From NCBI RefSeq assembly GCF_027887165.1, contig NC_077230.1:35291351-35355350 (forward strand): a DNA stretch of 64,000 nt. The letters are read 5' to 3'. Shown piece after piece: positions 24,546 to 37,000 of the stretch. Position numbers and translations under genes: made by a program. The stretch is from Monodelphis domestica (taxonomy: Eukaryota; Chordata; Mammalia; Didelphimorphia; Didelphidae). Below the pieces are notes generated by a model. The model saw only the letters and a program-made list of their open reading frames with translations, searched no databases and was not told where the DNA came from. How positions within the stretch are numbered: position 1 is the first letter of the stretch; each line of letters begins with the position of its first letter.

Positions 24546-24954
24546 GTTAAAGGATTGTTTTAAATATAAAGAATATAAAGAAAAGAATGTTAGTCAATGT
24601 GCTTTGTACCACTTACCATAAACATTACTTAGGCTATAGCAAAATTGTATATACCTTTAGAATTCCTCCCCTTCCATTAGGTATAATGCTGATTTTTTCC
24701 CCTCAAATTTAATGAATATATAGGAGTAAATTTGAAGATATGAGATACATTGTGTGAGGAAATATTATTCTTGTGTATATTGGGGTTGAACACTAAGATA
24801 AAAGGAATTTTTAAGGAGGATATCAATTAATGTCAAAAGACTGATCAAGAAAACTAATTTTTCTTAATAAAATTAATACACCACTGTACTTTGAAATTAT
24901 TTATATTTTGTTGACCATGCACTTTAAATTTTTTTTTATTTTTTTCAAATAAAG

Positions 24955-25068
24955 ATCGAAATTTTTCTTGTTCAAGAAGCTTGTTGATAGCTTTTAATCA
25001 TCTCTGTGAAAAAATGATGCAAAGAAGAGTCCAGAACCTCGATTTATTTTCTTGTCAAATAGACAAAG
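24955..25068 (+). CDS. Gene 2 exon A, possible start at 25014
   Basis: Acceptor after 'tttttttcaaataaag', donor AAAG|gtaagc. The frame fixed by the next exon reads DRNFSCSRSLLIAFNHLCEK then MMQRRVQNLDLFSCQIDK. The first AUG of the exon (25014, followed by a second at 25017, A at -3) is in frame. VQNLDLFSCQIDKGDNELGL parallels the lead-in of spinophilin PDZ (..ELFPVELEK..EGLGI). The exon may be the first coding exon behind a 5' UTR exon, or may continue an upstream coding exon ending in one codon base. Confidence 0.65.
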
Positions 25069-28000
25069 GTAAGCTTTAACTATAAAATTGCTTATTTCAT
25101 ACATGTATGCCATTCTTCATCAGTTTTATTTTAATTAAGATTGTTTTTCATATCAATAAACATCAAATCTAGAAAATATTAAAAATATTAGGAATAACTC
25201 CCAAGTGAAGATTAAAGAGTGTATTTTTAACTGATAAATATTTTTGATATCATGACTTTTAAAATAGTGTCAAAAAGGTGAGTTATAGCAATAAGGCAAA
25301 AAATTTTAAGGAATAATCTGTAAAAGCATAGTAAGAATAAAATCGTTGCCTTTTATGGATAATATGATAGTTTATTTAGAATTCTATTCATCAATACAAA
25401 AGGTGAATGTAGGGAGGGCAGAACTAAGATGGTGGAGAAGCTACACAGACTCATCTCTCCTCTACGTACCAAATTAAAATAGGATAAAATGCCTAAAAAG
25501 AAATATTGGAGCACCATAATCTACAGAAAAATGGAGTGAAATAATTTTTCTATTTAAAACTACTTAGAAAGCCATTAGGAAAGTTCTATTCCACTTTGAT
25601 GGAAGAGGAGTGCAAAAACAACAGAACGAGGCAGGTTCCGATAATTAAAGAGTCCTTGGACACTCCTGAATCATCAACAGGGGCTGCCAGAGCTCCCAGC
25701 CACAACCCTTTGCTGCCTTGACGGAGTGCCCATACACAGATCCAGGCAGCAGTTGTGGCAGACCTTATTGGGAGCACTTAGCACATCCCAATTCTTGCAA
25801 CCTCAGAGGACAAGAGGACCCTGGTCACAGTTACCAGATGGAAAAGAATTCACATGGTTACTCACTGACCTGACCACAGGCCAGGAGAGTATTAAACACA
25901 CTTGTTTTAACACAATGTTGAAAGAATTAAAAAAAAAAATTGGTCACTAAGAACTCTCAATGAAGCTGCACAAAGAACCTGAATCTTGGAACATACTTCT
26001 TTCTACATAGTTACAGAAAATGAGCAAACAACAATAACAAAAATCCCTCAACCATAGAAAGAAATTTTGTTGCCCGGGAAGACTTAAAATCAGAAGAAAA
26101 TAGTGCTGCATCCAAAGCTTAGAAGGAAGAAAAGATATTAGCTATTTCACAACTCAAAATAGTCTACAAAGCAGAAATTGTCTAAATTATTTAGTGTAGT
26201 TTAAGAAACATGTCTCTGACACTTGCTAGTTGTGAAATGCTGGACAAGTCACTTAATCCTGTTTGCCCCAGTTTCCTCTTCTGTAATGAAGAGATAGCTG
26301 GAGAAGAAACTGGAACACTACTACATTAGCTTCACGAGGAAAATTCCAAATCAAGTCATAGTCAGATACAACTGACTGACAAAAAAAGAAGGATCAATGG
26401 TCAATTAGAGGAACAGATTAGGTGTAGAAAATGCTGAATAAAAAAGGGCCTTGTAAAATGTACCTTTGATAAACTCAAAGTCCTTAGACTGTGCTAGAAT
26501 TAGGAATTATTTTTTAAAACTGCTGGGAAAATTGGAAATGCTTTGAGACGACTTTTTATATAAGTTGTCTTTTATTGTGAATATGTGAACCCACAAATGA
26601 TCCATAAATAAACTTTGGGGTTCTGTGATCTTGGAAGAGAGAAAAAATGCATGTTTTTTTCAATAACATTTCATTCAAATTTAACAAATTCCAATAACAA
26701 TTTTTATAATACACTTTGATATCTGGTATGGTTAGATCATCTTCCATCATATTATTTTTCACTATTTCCATTGATAATCTTGACCTTGTTTAGTGAAAAA
26801 TAATATGATGGAAGATGATCTAACCATACCAGATATCAAAGTGTATTATTATAAAGTACTTATCTTCAAACTAATCTATTATTGATGAAGAAAGAGTAGT
26901 GAATCCGTGGAATAGAGTAGGTACACACAATATGCACAGTAGAAATGACTTTAGTAATGTTGTGTTTCTTACATGCAAAAATCCATATTTTAGGGTCAAG
27001 AACTCACTGGGTCAAAAACTGCTGGGAAAACCAGAAAGCATTTTGCCAGAAACTAGATGTAGACCAATGCCGCACATCATGTATCAAGATAAGGTCAAAG
27101 TGGCATTTGATTTATGCATTCAGGGTAATGCCAAATTTAAATTAGGGGGAAAAGAATTATCAAATAAAGGACAGAGAACATTATAGGAGGTGCAATGGAT
27201 CATATTCATTACCTTTAAAAGTTTTCCACACAAAACCAGAGAGAAAGAAGAAAAATGGGAAAAAATTTAAAGATCTGATTAAGGCCTCATTTCTCAAAGA
27301 TATAGAGCACTGGATCAACTTTATAAAGAATACAGGTTGTTCCCCAATTCATAGATCCTAAAATTATATGAATAATCAGTTTTCAGATGAAGAAATAAAA
27401 ACTGTCTCTAGCCACATAAAAAAGCACTAAATCACTATGAAGAATACAAATTTAAACAACTCTTACTTACCTTTTCATGCCTATCAAATTTTCTTAACGA
27501 GACAGGAAAGGAAAATGAAAAATGTTGGAGGTGATGGGGGAATATTTGAGACACTAATGTACAGATCATGGAATTGTGAACTGATTCATCTATTCTAGAG
27601 AACATTGTGGATATATGCTCAAAGAGCTATGCAATTGTGCATATTCTTTGACTTGGCAATATCACGACTAAGACAGTATCCCAAAGAGATTAGAAATTTT
27701 TAAAAAATGAAAAGAAAATGTCCCTATATGTACAAAATAATTCATGGCAGTTCTTTTTCGTGTTGAAGAACTTAAAATTTCAGGGATAACATTCAATTGT
27801 GAAATGGCTGAAAATTTTGTGGTATATGATTGTAATAATATTATTGTGACATGAAATGATAATTAAGATGCTTTCAAAAAACCTGGAAGACTTATATGAA
27901 CTGATGCATAATGAAGGGAGCAGAAGCAGAACACTGGGTGCATGAAAAGCAATGCTATGCAATGATCAATTGTAAATGACTTTGCTATGCCCAGAAATAC

Positions 28001-31000
28001 AAAGATTGAAAGACAGTTCTGAAGAACTGAAAAATGTTATCTACTTACAGTGGAAAAGGTGATGGAATATAAATGCAGAGCAAAACATATTTATTTTACT
28101 TTATTTTCCTTTTTACCTGGTATGTTTTATTTCTCAACATGATGAATAAGGAAGGAAATATGTTTTACATGACTGCATATGTATAATCTTTATCAAATTG
28201 CTTAACTTTTTAATGAGGTTGGAGACCAGGGTGAGTAGGAAAGAATTTGGAAGTTAAAATAGATTTTATATGTCCTTAGAAAAAATTTTAATTATTAAAA
28301 ATGTCTTAATGTGCTTATATGCTGAAAGGTAGAAAGTTCAGCAAAATCATTGGTCTAGGGGAGACTGTAACAGAGTCAGATATATATTGCTAATTATTAA
28401 GGAAAAGATATCGGTAAAGTATAGGTGGATGGGTTATAATTCCAGTGCAAAGCTAGACTGACCAGGCCAACTGTACTGGGAGGAAATTTTATTCTTACTG
28501 TTGCTTCAGATGTTTTAGGCTTTCATTATTATTACTATTATTATTTTTGTATTTATAGGTGACAACGAACTGGGGCTTTGTACTTGTATCTTCTTTGATC
28601 CAGCAGATGAGGATGGAAAGGAACCAGGGGTTTTTATAACTGAAATTATTGAAGGAGGTGCAGTTCACAAACTTGGATGGTGAGTTTGGTTTTGTAATTT
28701 TATAAGAATTGACTTTGTAGGGAGGATTTAACATCATTCTAAAAAGGGTTAATATTGTAAACATGGAAAGTGACTACACAAATAAAATCTCTGAAAAATA
28801 CAGAAATATCAACTTTAAAAATATTGTCATGACCAAGCTAGTAAGGAAATGGAATTGGCTTGGAAACAAAGATTCTATAATTCCACTCCAACTTGGTCTG
28901 TAAACCGTGACTTTATTCTTGATCATTGAGAAGGTCTTTAATAATTGCCATAATGAGCCCATTGTAAACATGTGTCCAGCTATTTCCAAATCAGGTCAAA
29001 TTAACAAGTATTTATAAATCTATACCATTCCAGAACCTGTGCTCTCCATGAAGGGATATAAAGAAAGTGGGAAAATAGTTCTTGATTTGGAGAAATGAAA
29101 AATTGAATTGACTAGGCAACAAACAAGTTACTATTGTGTGCAGAAAAGATCTATAATAAATAAATGTGAGAAAATCTGGGTGTGGGGGATACTTTGGTTG
29201 TATTAGAAAAAATGGTATCCATGAGACACTGGCAACTATCTTCAGAGATTATTGAAATTTGACTATACAATAAAATAATTCCTGAATTGAGAGAGGGCTT
29301 CCTAGATATAGGAATGTAGGAATATACATTTAAAATATTTCTATAAACTGCCCAAAGTTAATCCTTGAGAAAGGAAAAAAATAAGAAATGCTAATAGGTT
29401 GCCAAATCATAAATTTAACCTTGTAAGAATTTACTATGTAACTGAGGTTAAATGGTACCCTCTATGTCCTTGCTCATGATGTAATTTTGGACTTTAAAAT
29501 GGAATTCTTCCTGAGATGACACTCTGTTACATAGAACTGAAAGCAAAAAACGCCATCAGGCATTCTGTTTCTAAGCCTGAGGCTCATTACTTCTTCATCC
29601 CCAACTCACTTAGCCCAGATGGTTTTAGAATTTTTTCTTGCTTCCTAGATTGTAACAGAATTGATTTCATTAGCTGCCCATCCTGAATATCCCAGATAAA
29701 TGGTGGAAATTTTCTCCTCTTAACCTCCCAAAGTTGTTTTCTTTTCCTCAGTTTCAATGATGGCATGTATCTGTTTATTATCACCCAAGGTCTCTACAAT
29801 AAAAGTATCAACTAGAAGTTTCCTTCTGAATTATCGTCTCCTTACTCAGTCTTCAGTCAGTGGGGCATTGTCTGATACCTCAGAAGAATCATTTGTTTGA
29901 GTTTCTGCAGATCCTATTGACTTTCTGAAGAATATTAAAATTGAAACAATACTCTGATAATTGTTTGGAGGAGGGCATCTGTGTTTGTGGATGATTTCTC
30001 TTGGATCCTCCTCACTGTGTTTTCCAAGATCTGCTAAAGTCCCTTCCTTTTTCAATCTCATTTCATTATTGAGACTTAGCCAGCTGGAAAGGCTTGGAGT
30101 ACAGACCCAGTTATGAACACTAATCATCTTTGAAGCCCACTTAAAAAAAATCCAGGGAAGAATCCCCAGACAGGCTGCAGGGTAATGAAATTATTGAGAC
30201 ACACCAGCCCTCTAAGTCTTCTGATTAATTTGTAGAGAAGTGGTGACTGAAAAATTTGTAAGTGGCAACCATTATAGTAATGGTATGATGAGTCATTGAA
30301 GTCTATCTCTTAAATTAGTACCACATCTTCTAATCATACTCATGCATTGGGCTTCTCGGTCATAAATATCTTCAATGTAATTTTAATTACTATGCAATTC
30401 TATTTTTCAGTATCCGTGTATTTGATCAGATTATTAAAATAGGTGACATCAATCTAATTGGATTGGATGAAGCAGAAATCGTCTCTACTTTTAAAAAAAT
30501 GGACGATTCTCCTTTCCAGTAAGTAAATTTTCCCATATTTCTTTTAAGATGCAGAGATTGCTAGATCATTGTTTTTGATTTGGAAATTTCTTTAGCAATG
30601 TGTTCAAACAGAAAAATTGGGGAGAAAGAAAGCCTAATTAACATGTTTAAACAATTTCTCTTTTTGTCTTCTTTTGCTAGGAAATGACCCTCTTTTTTTC
30701 TGTTCAGCAGTTCACAAGATATTTTAGGATCCATTTGCACTTTCCTTTCTGAATACTCTATCACATCTCAAGCAAACCCTTGATTTTCATTTGCATTTAT
30801 TTTTAGTTAATGAATTTTTATTTTCTTGGCAAATAATGCTCCTTGAACCTGAGGAGGTTGTTTTGTTTTGTTTTGTTTTGTTTTGTTTTTGTAAGAATGA
30901 AAGCTTAGCTGAATTTCCCCATTCCGTTTTTTGCATGGCTATGTCTTTATCCAAAGTACATAAATTAAATGTGGATATTTTGTACCTAGGATTGAAATTG

Positions 31001-34000
31001 GCCGCGAACCACCTGAAGTGAAGTCAGAACTTATCGAACTCCTTGAGTTGTCAGAGCAAAGGAAGAAATATTTTATGGATTCGCTCATAGTACAGGTATT
31101 ATGTGAACCAAATAAAAAAATGCAGAAACGCAAAATTCTTTCTTTTTTATCATAACAATATTAAAATAAAAATTTTGTTCTTTAAAAAATTTCCTTTCCT
31201 ACTCTTGAGTAACTTCATCTTAATTTATTACATACTTTTTTATTGTTGCTCTTTTATGCAATTTTATCAATGTCTCTGAGATTTACAGTCTAATCTTCTC
31301 TGATGCACTCCAACCTTCACCACTGAATTATCATTTGTAGTATAGAGAAAGAATTAAGCAAAACTGAACAATAAATACAGCAACTGAATCTGATAGTTTT
31401 TGCTCCTTTCTGAACAAAGGAGATATATTTGTGTGTATGTGTATGTATATTTTTATATCTCTAGCTTTTGTCACAGACTAAGATTTTCCATTACAATTAG
31501 TCAGAGGATGGCAATCTTTTAATGCTGCTTTAATTTACCTTAGTTTTAAAGAGCCTTCTGTTTCTGCTTACTTTACATTATTTAATGTGGGGTTTTTTAA
31601 TGTCTCATAGAATTCTTATTGTTAATTTCAAAAACTTAATAATATCTCATTATATAATATATCACAGCATTTCTTCAGGTCTTCCCAAATTAACGGACAC
31701 TTTGTATTCAGACAAAGAATATGTGAGTGTATCCATATTCCCTTGATTTCCTGCCTTTGATGACTTTGGGGTTTCTCTTCTATTCTAGTTGCATTGATTT
31801 TTTTCATGTTAAATCTTTCTTAGTTGTGCAAACTTTCTATTTTTTCTTTTATTATGATCACTAACCCCCTCGTTTTTTACCATCAATATGCCTCACAAAT
31901 ATAGGTCTAAGAGGTCTTATTCCTGTTGTTTTTCTAATTTTGAATGCTATATGGATATTGTTTGATATTAAGGTTGTATAAGCAACTTGAATTCATTATG
32001 GTAAATTATATACCCTTTTGTATTCAAACTTTCATTTGTATCACATGATTTCCAGTTTTTCTCAGGCCTTCCAGAATACAGAATCCTTCTTCTCTCATTT
32101 TTGTTTTTGGGTTTTTGAACCCCTGGATTGCTGAGTTAATTATCTTCTGACACTTCCTTATGTAGAATATTTTATGAACTCTTAATTATTGTCAAGTAAT
32201 CTTGAATAATTTTATTAATTTTGAAGGTTCAGTTTGAGGACCTGTTAATTTTAGACCTCTTTTATTATTCTTGTTTTTAACATTTCCACTAAGATTCCTT
32301 TTAACAACAATCTCTGACCAACAATGTTTTTTTTTTTTATGTCTTTCTGGATCCTATCTCTAAGGCTTTCCCCAAAATGCTGGTCTACCAATCTGTAAGC
32401 CCCTGGAGGTGAAAGAATGTTTTATCTTTATATCCCCAAGACAACACACGGGCTTGCACTTTTTAGATGCTTAAGAAATTATGATTGAATAAGTTGCTCA
32501 TGTTGTTATGCTGATGCATAAGCAGGCTCTTGCTTTTTATTCTGTGCTATTTAGCTAGATGTTTTGGCAAACTCTTTAAAATGTTTTACTATAATTTTGA
32601 AATGCCCATCCTTCCTCTAATAATGATAATGTCTTTGGAAGAAAGATCAAAGAATATATTTAATCTTTCAAAGTGTGTATATGGGTATATTGGTATATAT
32701 TTCATTTTGCAAAAAGTATAAAAGTATTTACTACTGCCTCCTTAAAACCTCTTTCCTATCCAATTATGAAATCTTTAAACATTAGCACATCAGGAGAGTA
32801 GATTTTGTTTGTTTATTTTAAGCATGTTCTTGAGAGTTATTAGCTTTAGGCCTATATTGTAATTACACTTTCTAAACATTTTCTCCATTTAAAGGAAAAA
32901 ATTGGAGATATCACTATTGTGAGAGGACAAGCAAGTATTTGTAGAAGTCCAAGAGTACCATGGTTCTGGATGGCCAGGTATATATATATATGTATATATA
33001 TATAGGCATATATATATAAGCTTTTATTGTGTATGTAAACCAGTGGTTTTTTTGGACAAAACTTAGTGAAAGATTAATAATAAAATAACTATATGGTTTT
33101 GCCTCTAAATTCCATTTACTGGGAAGATTTCCAAATTGGATACTCAATTAAAAAAATGTTTATATTCAGTGGGTTTTTTGGATAATATTTTCCTGATGAG
33201 GAATGGCCTAATCATTTCTGGCTCATAAATATATAGAATGAAATAATATAATGCATTAAAATAAGTAAATATCAGGAATAGAAGAAATCTGGAGACATCT
33301 TGATAAACTTTGATGTAAAGCAAATAGAACAGATAAAAACAAAAACAAAAAGAATGTTTTTTTAAACTTTACCTTCTGTCCTATAATTGAAGCTAAGTGT
33401 CAGTTCCAAAGCATAAGAGCAGTAAGAGCTAGGCATTGGGGTCAAATGACCAGGCCAGGGTCACATAGCAAAGAAGTACCTGAGGACAGATTTGAGTACA
33501 GGACCTCCCATCTCCAGGATCTCTCTATCTACTCATCCAATTAGCTGTTCATGAGAATATATTTTTTGTGAATTAAGACAAAAAAGGTCTAGAGAGAGCA
33601 ATGGATAAGCAAAAAATGTTAGGCAGAAGAATAGATTTAAAAATGTTATTTTAGAGTGTTTCACTGACTCCCTATTATGTAAATTCATGTGCAAAATAAA
33701 TAGCATAAAAAGGCTAGAGTCTCCTAAGCATGATGATTGTTCCTTAGGTTACTAAAAGTGTGGAATCAAGCATGAAACTCCCTAGGTTTCTTCAAATGCA
33801 CAATATATTTTAGACTCTTCATACATCTAGTGATAATGTCCAATTCTGATTGTATCTCTCCAGAACTTCTTAAATATTGACACCGTTTTAGTGAAAAATT
33901 CAGAGTTTTTTGCACTCATTGCTTTCTAGAATTATTGAACATATAGAAGGATGAATTTTTTCAAATAACTATGGTCACTCCAAGATAGATGCAAAGTTAA

Positions 34001-37000
34001 GACAGTGAAGTTTCCTGGAGTCACAACTTATTGTCATATTGTTGTTCAGTTGTATAATTCTTCCTAGGACATTCTTCGGAGTTTTCTTGGCAAAAATACT
34101 AGAGTGGTTTGCTATTTCCTTCTCTAGCTCATTTAACAGGTGAGGAAACTGAGGCAAACATGATTAAGTGACTTGCCTAGTGTTACACAGTTAATAAGTA
34201 TTTGATTTGATGACTGAATTTTAATTTTTTAAAAGATGAGACTTTCCTTACTCTAGGCTTGACACATCCAGTGTGCCACCTACCTATCCTTGCTGCCACT
34301 AATATTCACATTTTGAGTTGGATTACCTAGAGAAAACAGTAAAATATAACTCAGCTGTGTGCCTGTGATATTAAATAGGGATAGGAATTTCCCAAAGAAG
34401 TATAACAGTGACAAAGGATTGTAAAGTTTAAAATTAGTGGTTGGACGATGATTATATGGAATTATGTGATTGCCAGGACGTATTACAACTTGAGTCAGAA
34501 TTTATTTACAAATAGAGAGGAAACAATAAAGAAGAGAAATGTAAGGGGGATGGAGAAGTTATCTATCCTATCAATCTAAATGCTTTTCTCTGGGTCTGCT
34601 TAATCCAGAAAGAGATTAATTAGCTCTTAACCAGGAACCTTGCAGCCTCCTCCAAGATGGAAGTTAGTCTCTCCAAAATCTAGGAGAGGGATCAGCCTTT
34701 TACTCACCCAAGGGAATAATCCTAGAGTCAGAGTCCAATTAGAAGCGTAGTTCCAAACCCATGATCCAAGCAAGTCTCCAGCAAAGCTCCCTTGAAGACT
34801 ATCTAAGACTATCTCCAGAAGACAATCTCTTCAGACTATCTTCTCAAAGACAATCAATCTGCCCTAAAGAAGTTCAGGGTTTGCTTTTAATGGTGACTTC
34901 TTGTCCCCTCCCCTCTTCTCAGGGGTCAGTCACAGTTTCCTAATTGTCTACCACTGCCCATGGGGCAGTTTGGGTAGGATCAACTTTTCACCTTCTGAAG
35001 GTTAAATTCTCATCAAAAAGATTCACAGATTCCTGGCTGACTGAGGTGTGAATTCTCTAAGTACCTTGCTAGATTCTCATCTACTACTAAGTATGGTGTT
35101 TAATCTTTTGTTGGTTCAAATTAAAAGGAGACAAAGGAGAGTTAATCCTCTTTTTCCGTCTAGTGAGGGTACTAAATAGGGGTACTTAATAGTATTAACT
35201 CAGGATAGACAGTAAAGAATTCCCTTTTCACAGGATACTGGGGTTCAGAGGATTGGGATGATGCTGTGTCCTCTCCCTTTCCATTAAGGACTTTCCTGTT
35301 TTCGACCTAAGCATGTAATGACTACTTTAGTCTTGGGAAGACCAGACCTCTTGAAGGAAAGATCCGGCATTTATCTCAGTCTTTGCTTCTTTTTGCCTCT
35401 ACTCAGTAGCTCCAAGGAAAATTTTGAACAGAAAAATTTGGTCAAATAAGGAAGTGCAAAAGTACTTGATCTACTCTGTGAGACAGCTATGTATTTCCTC
35501 TTCATAAAACATAGGCTTAATAAACACAGGGTCTGAATTCAACTCAGGCTCTCTGAACCTCTGAAATTCATAATGTCGATTTTATGTAGAACACAATAAC
35601 CTCAAGACTGATGTTGGATCATTTATGTAGGACAGGCAGTTAGAGGTTCAAGTTTGCTGAACTGAGCCCTAAAGATCTTGTGTCCACATGGAAAAAGCTG
35701 CCAGACTCTTAGAGTGGGGAGGACAGCCCATCCTCCTTCTGTTCAGGAGAGAATTATTTGCCACATGCCCTAGAGTCATGATGGTAAACCTCTGGCACAT
35801 GTGCCAAAAGTGGCACAGAGAGACCTCTCTGTGGACTCACATATACCTTCCATGGCAGAGTTAATTACTAGAAAGGTAGAAGAACTTGGGGTAGGGAGAC
35901 TGCTCCCTTCCCCCCTCTCCACTGTGCATTCTTAACCCTCAGTACTCACTCCCTTTCCTGAGTGGAGTTCTCAGGCTACTCTATTCTCTTTCTCCCTCCC
36001 CTGTCTGAGTAAGGGCAGAGGACATTTGGTTGCTGGGTGGCATGGTCTCTAAAAGGATCTAAAAGGTTCGCCATCACTATCCTAGAGCCTTTTTGGTGAA
36101 CCTATAGCAGGTGTGCTGGAGGGGCTGCTCCCTTCCCCTCTCCGTGTGCACAAGGACAATTCTTATATCACCTGCCCCTCAGCCTAGCAGTCAAATGGGA
36201 ACATTTCCTCCCTCCCCTGTCTGGAGTAAAGTCAGGTGTTCTTACATGCATCATGAGGGTTTCAGTTTGGTCACTTGCTCTCTAAAAGTTTTGCCATCAC
36301 TGCCCTGGAGAATCAAAGGAGGAGATGCGATAACACCCCACATACACATACCTCCTCCTGTCACAGGGCTGGGACAGCTCTGAGCATGTTCCATCTCCAT
36401 TATCATGACATTTATATGAGAAGACAGGCAGATAGACAGGCAGACATAGTGCAAAATTCATTATTCACATTTGTTCTAAATGCAAGTTTAGGCCTTTCTT
36501 GAACCTCTAATATGAGAAAAATCACAATTCAAGAGAGCTGTGATTACTTCTGTTACAATGATTGGGAGAATCATGTGGCATAATTTTGGAGTTGTGTGTT
36601 TTTATTTTATCTTTAGAGCTCATTAAATAATATTTGAGTAAGTAGAGATATAGGCTAGATTTATGATTTCATTGAAATAGGGAATACTCACGTGTATAGT
36701 TAGAAAATTTTGAAACCCTACTACATTACCCAGAATACTTTTCCCTTTGTGCACCTTTGAGTCAATTCACATAACTGTTTATAAGTTCTGTAGCTCCTCC
36801 CAATCGCTCTCTTCTTTCATGACTGGTCCTGGGTATCAATAGTTCTTTTAGTTATTAATTAATAAAACTTTTAAAATAAAAGTTATAGAATATTAATTTT
36901 AATCTTTACATTTTGGTTTACCACAAAGAGAATTCTCAAATATTTTTTAAGATAGAATAGATAAATTTTTTTCAAGTATGCTTTTCTGCCTGCCCACCTG

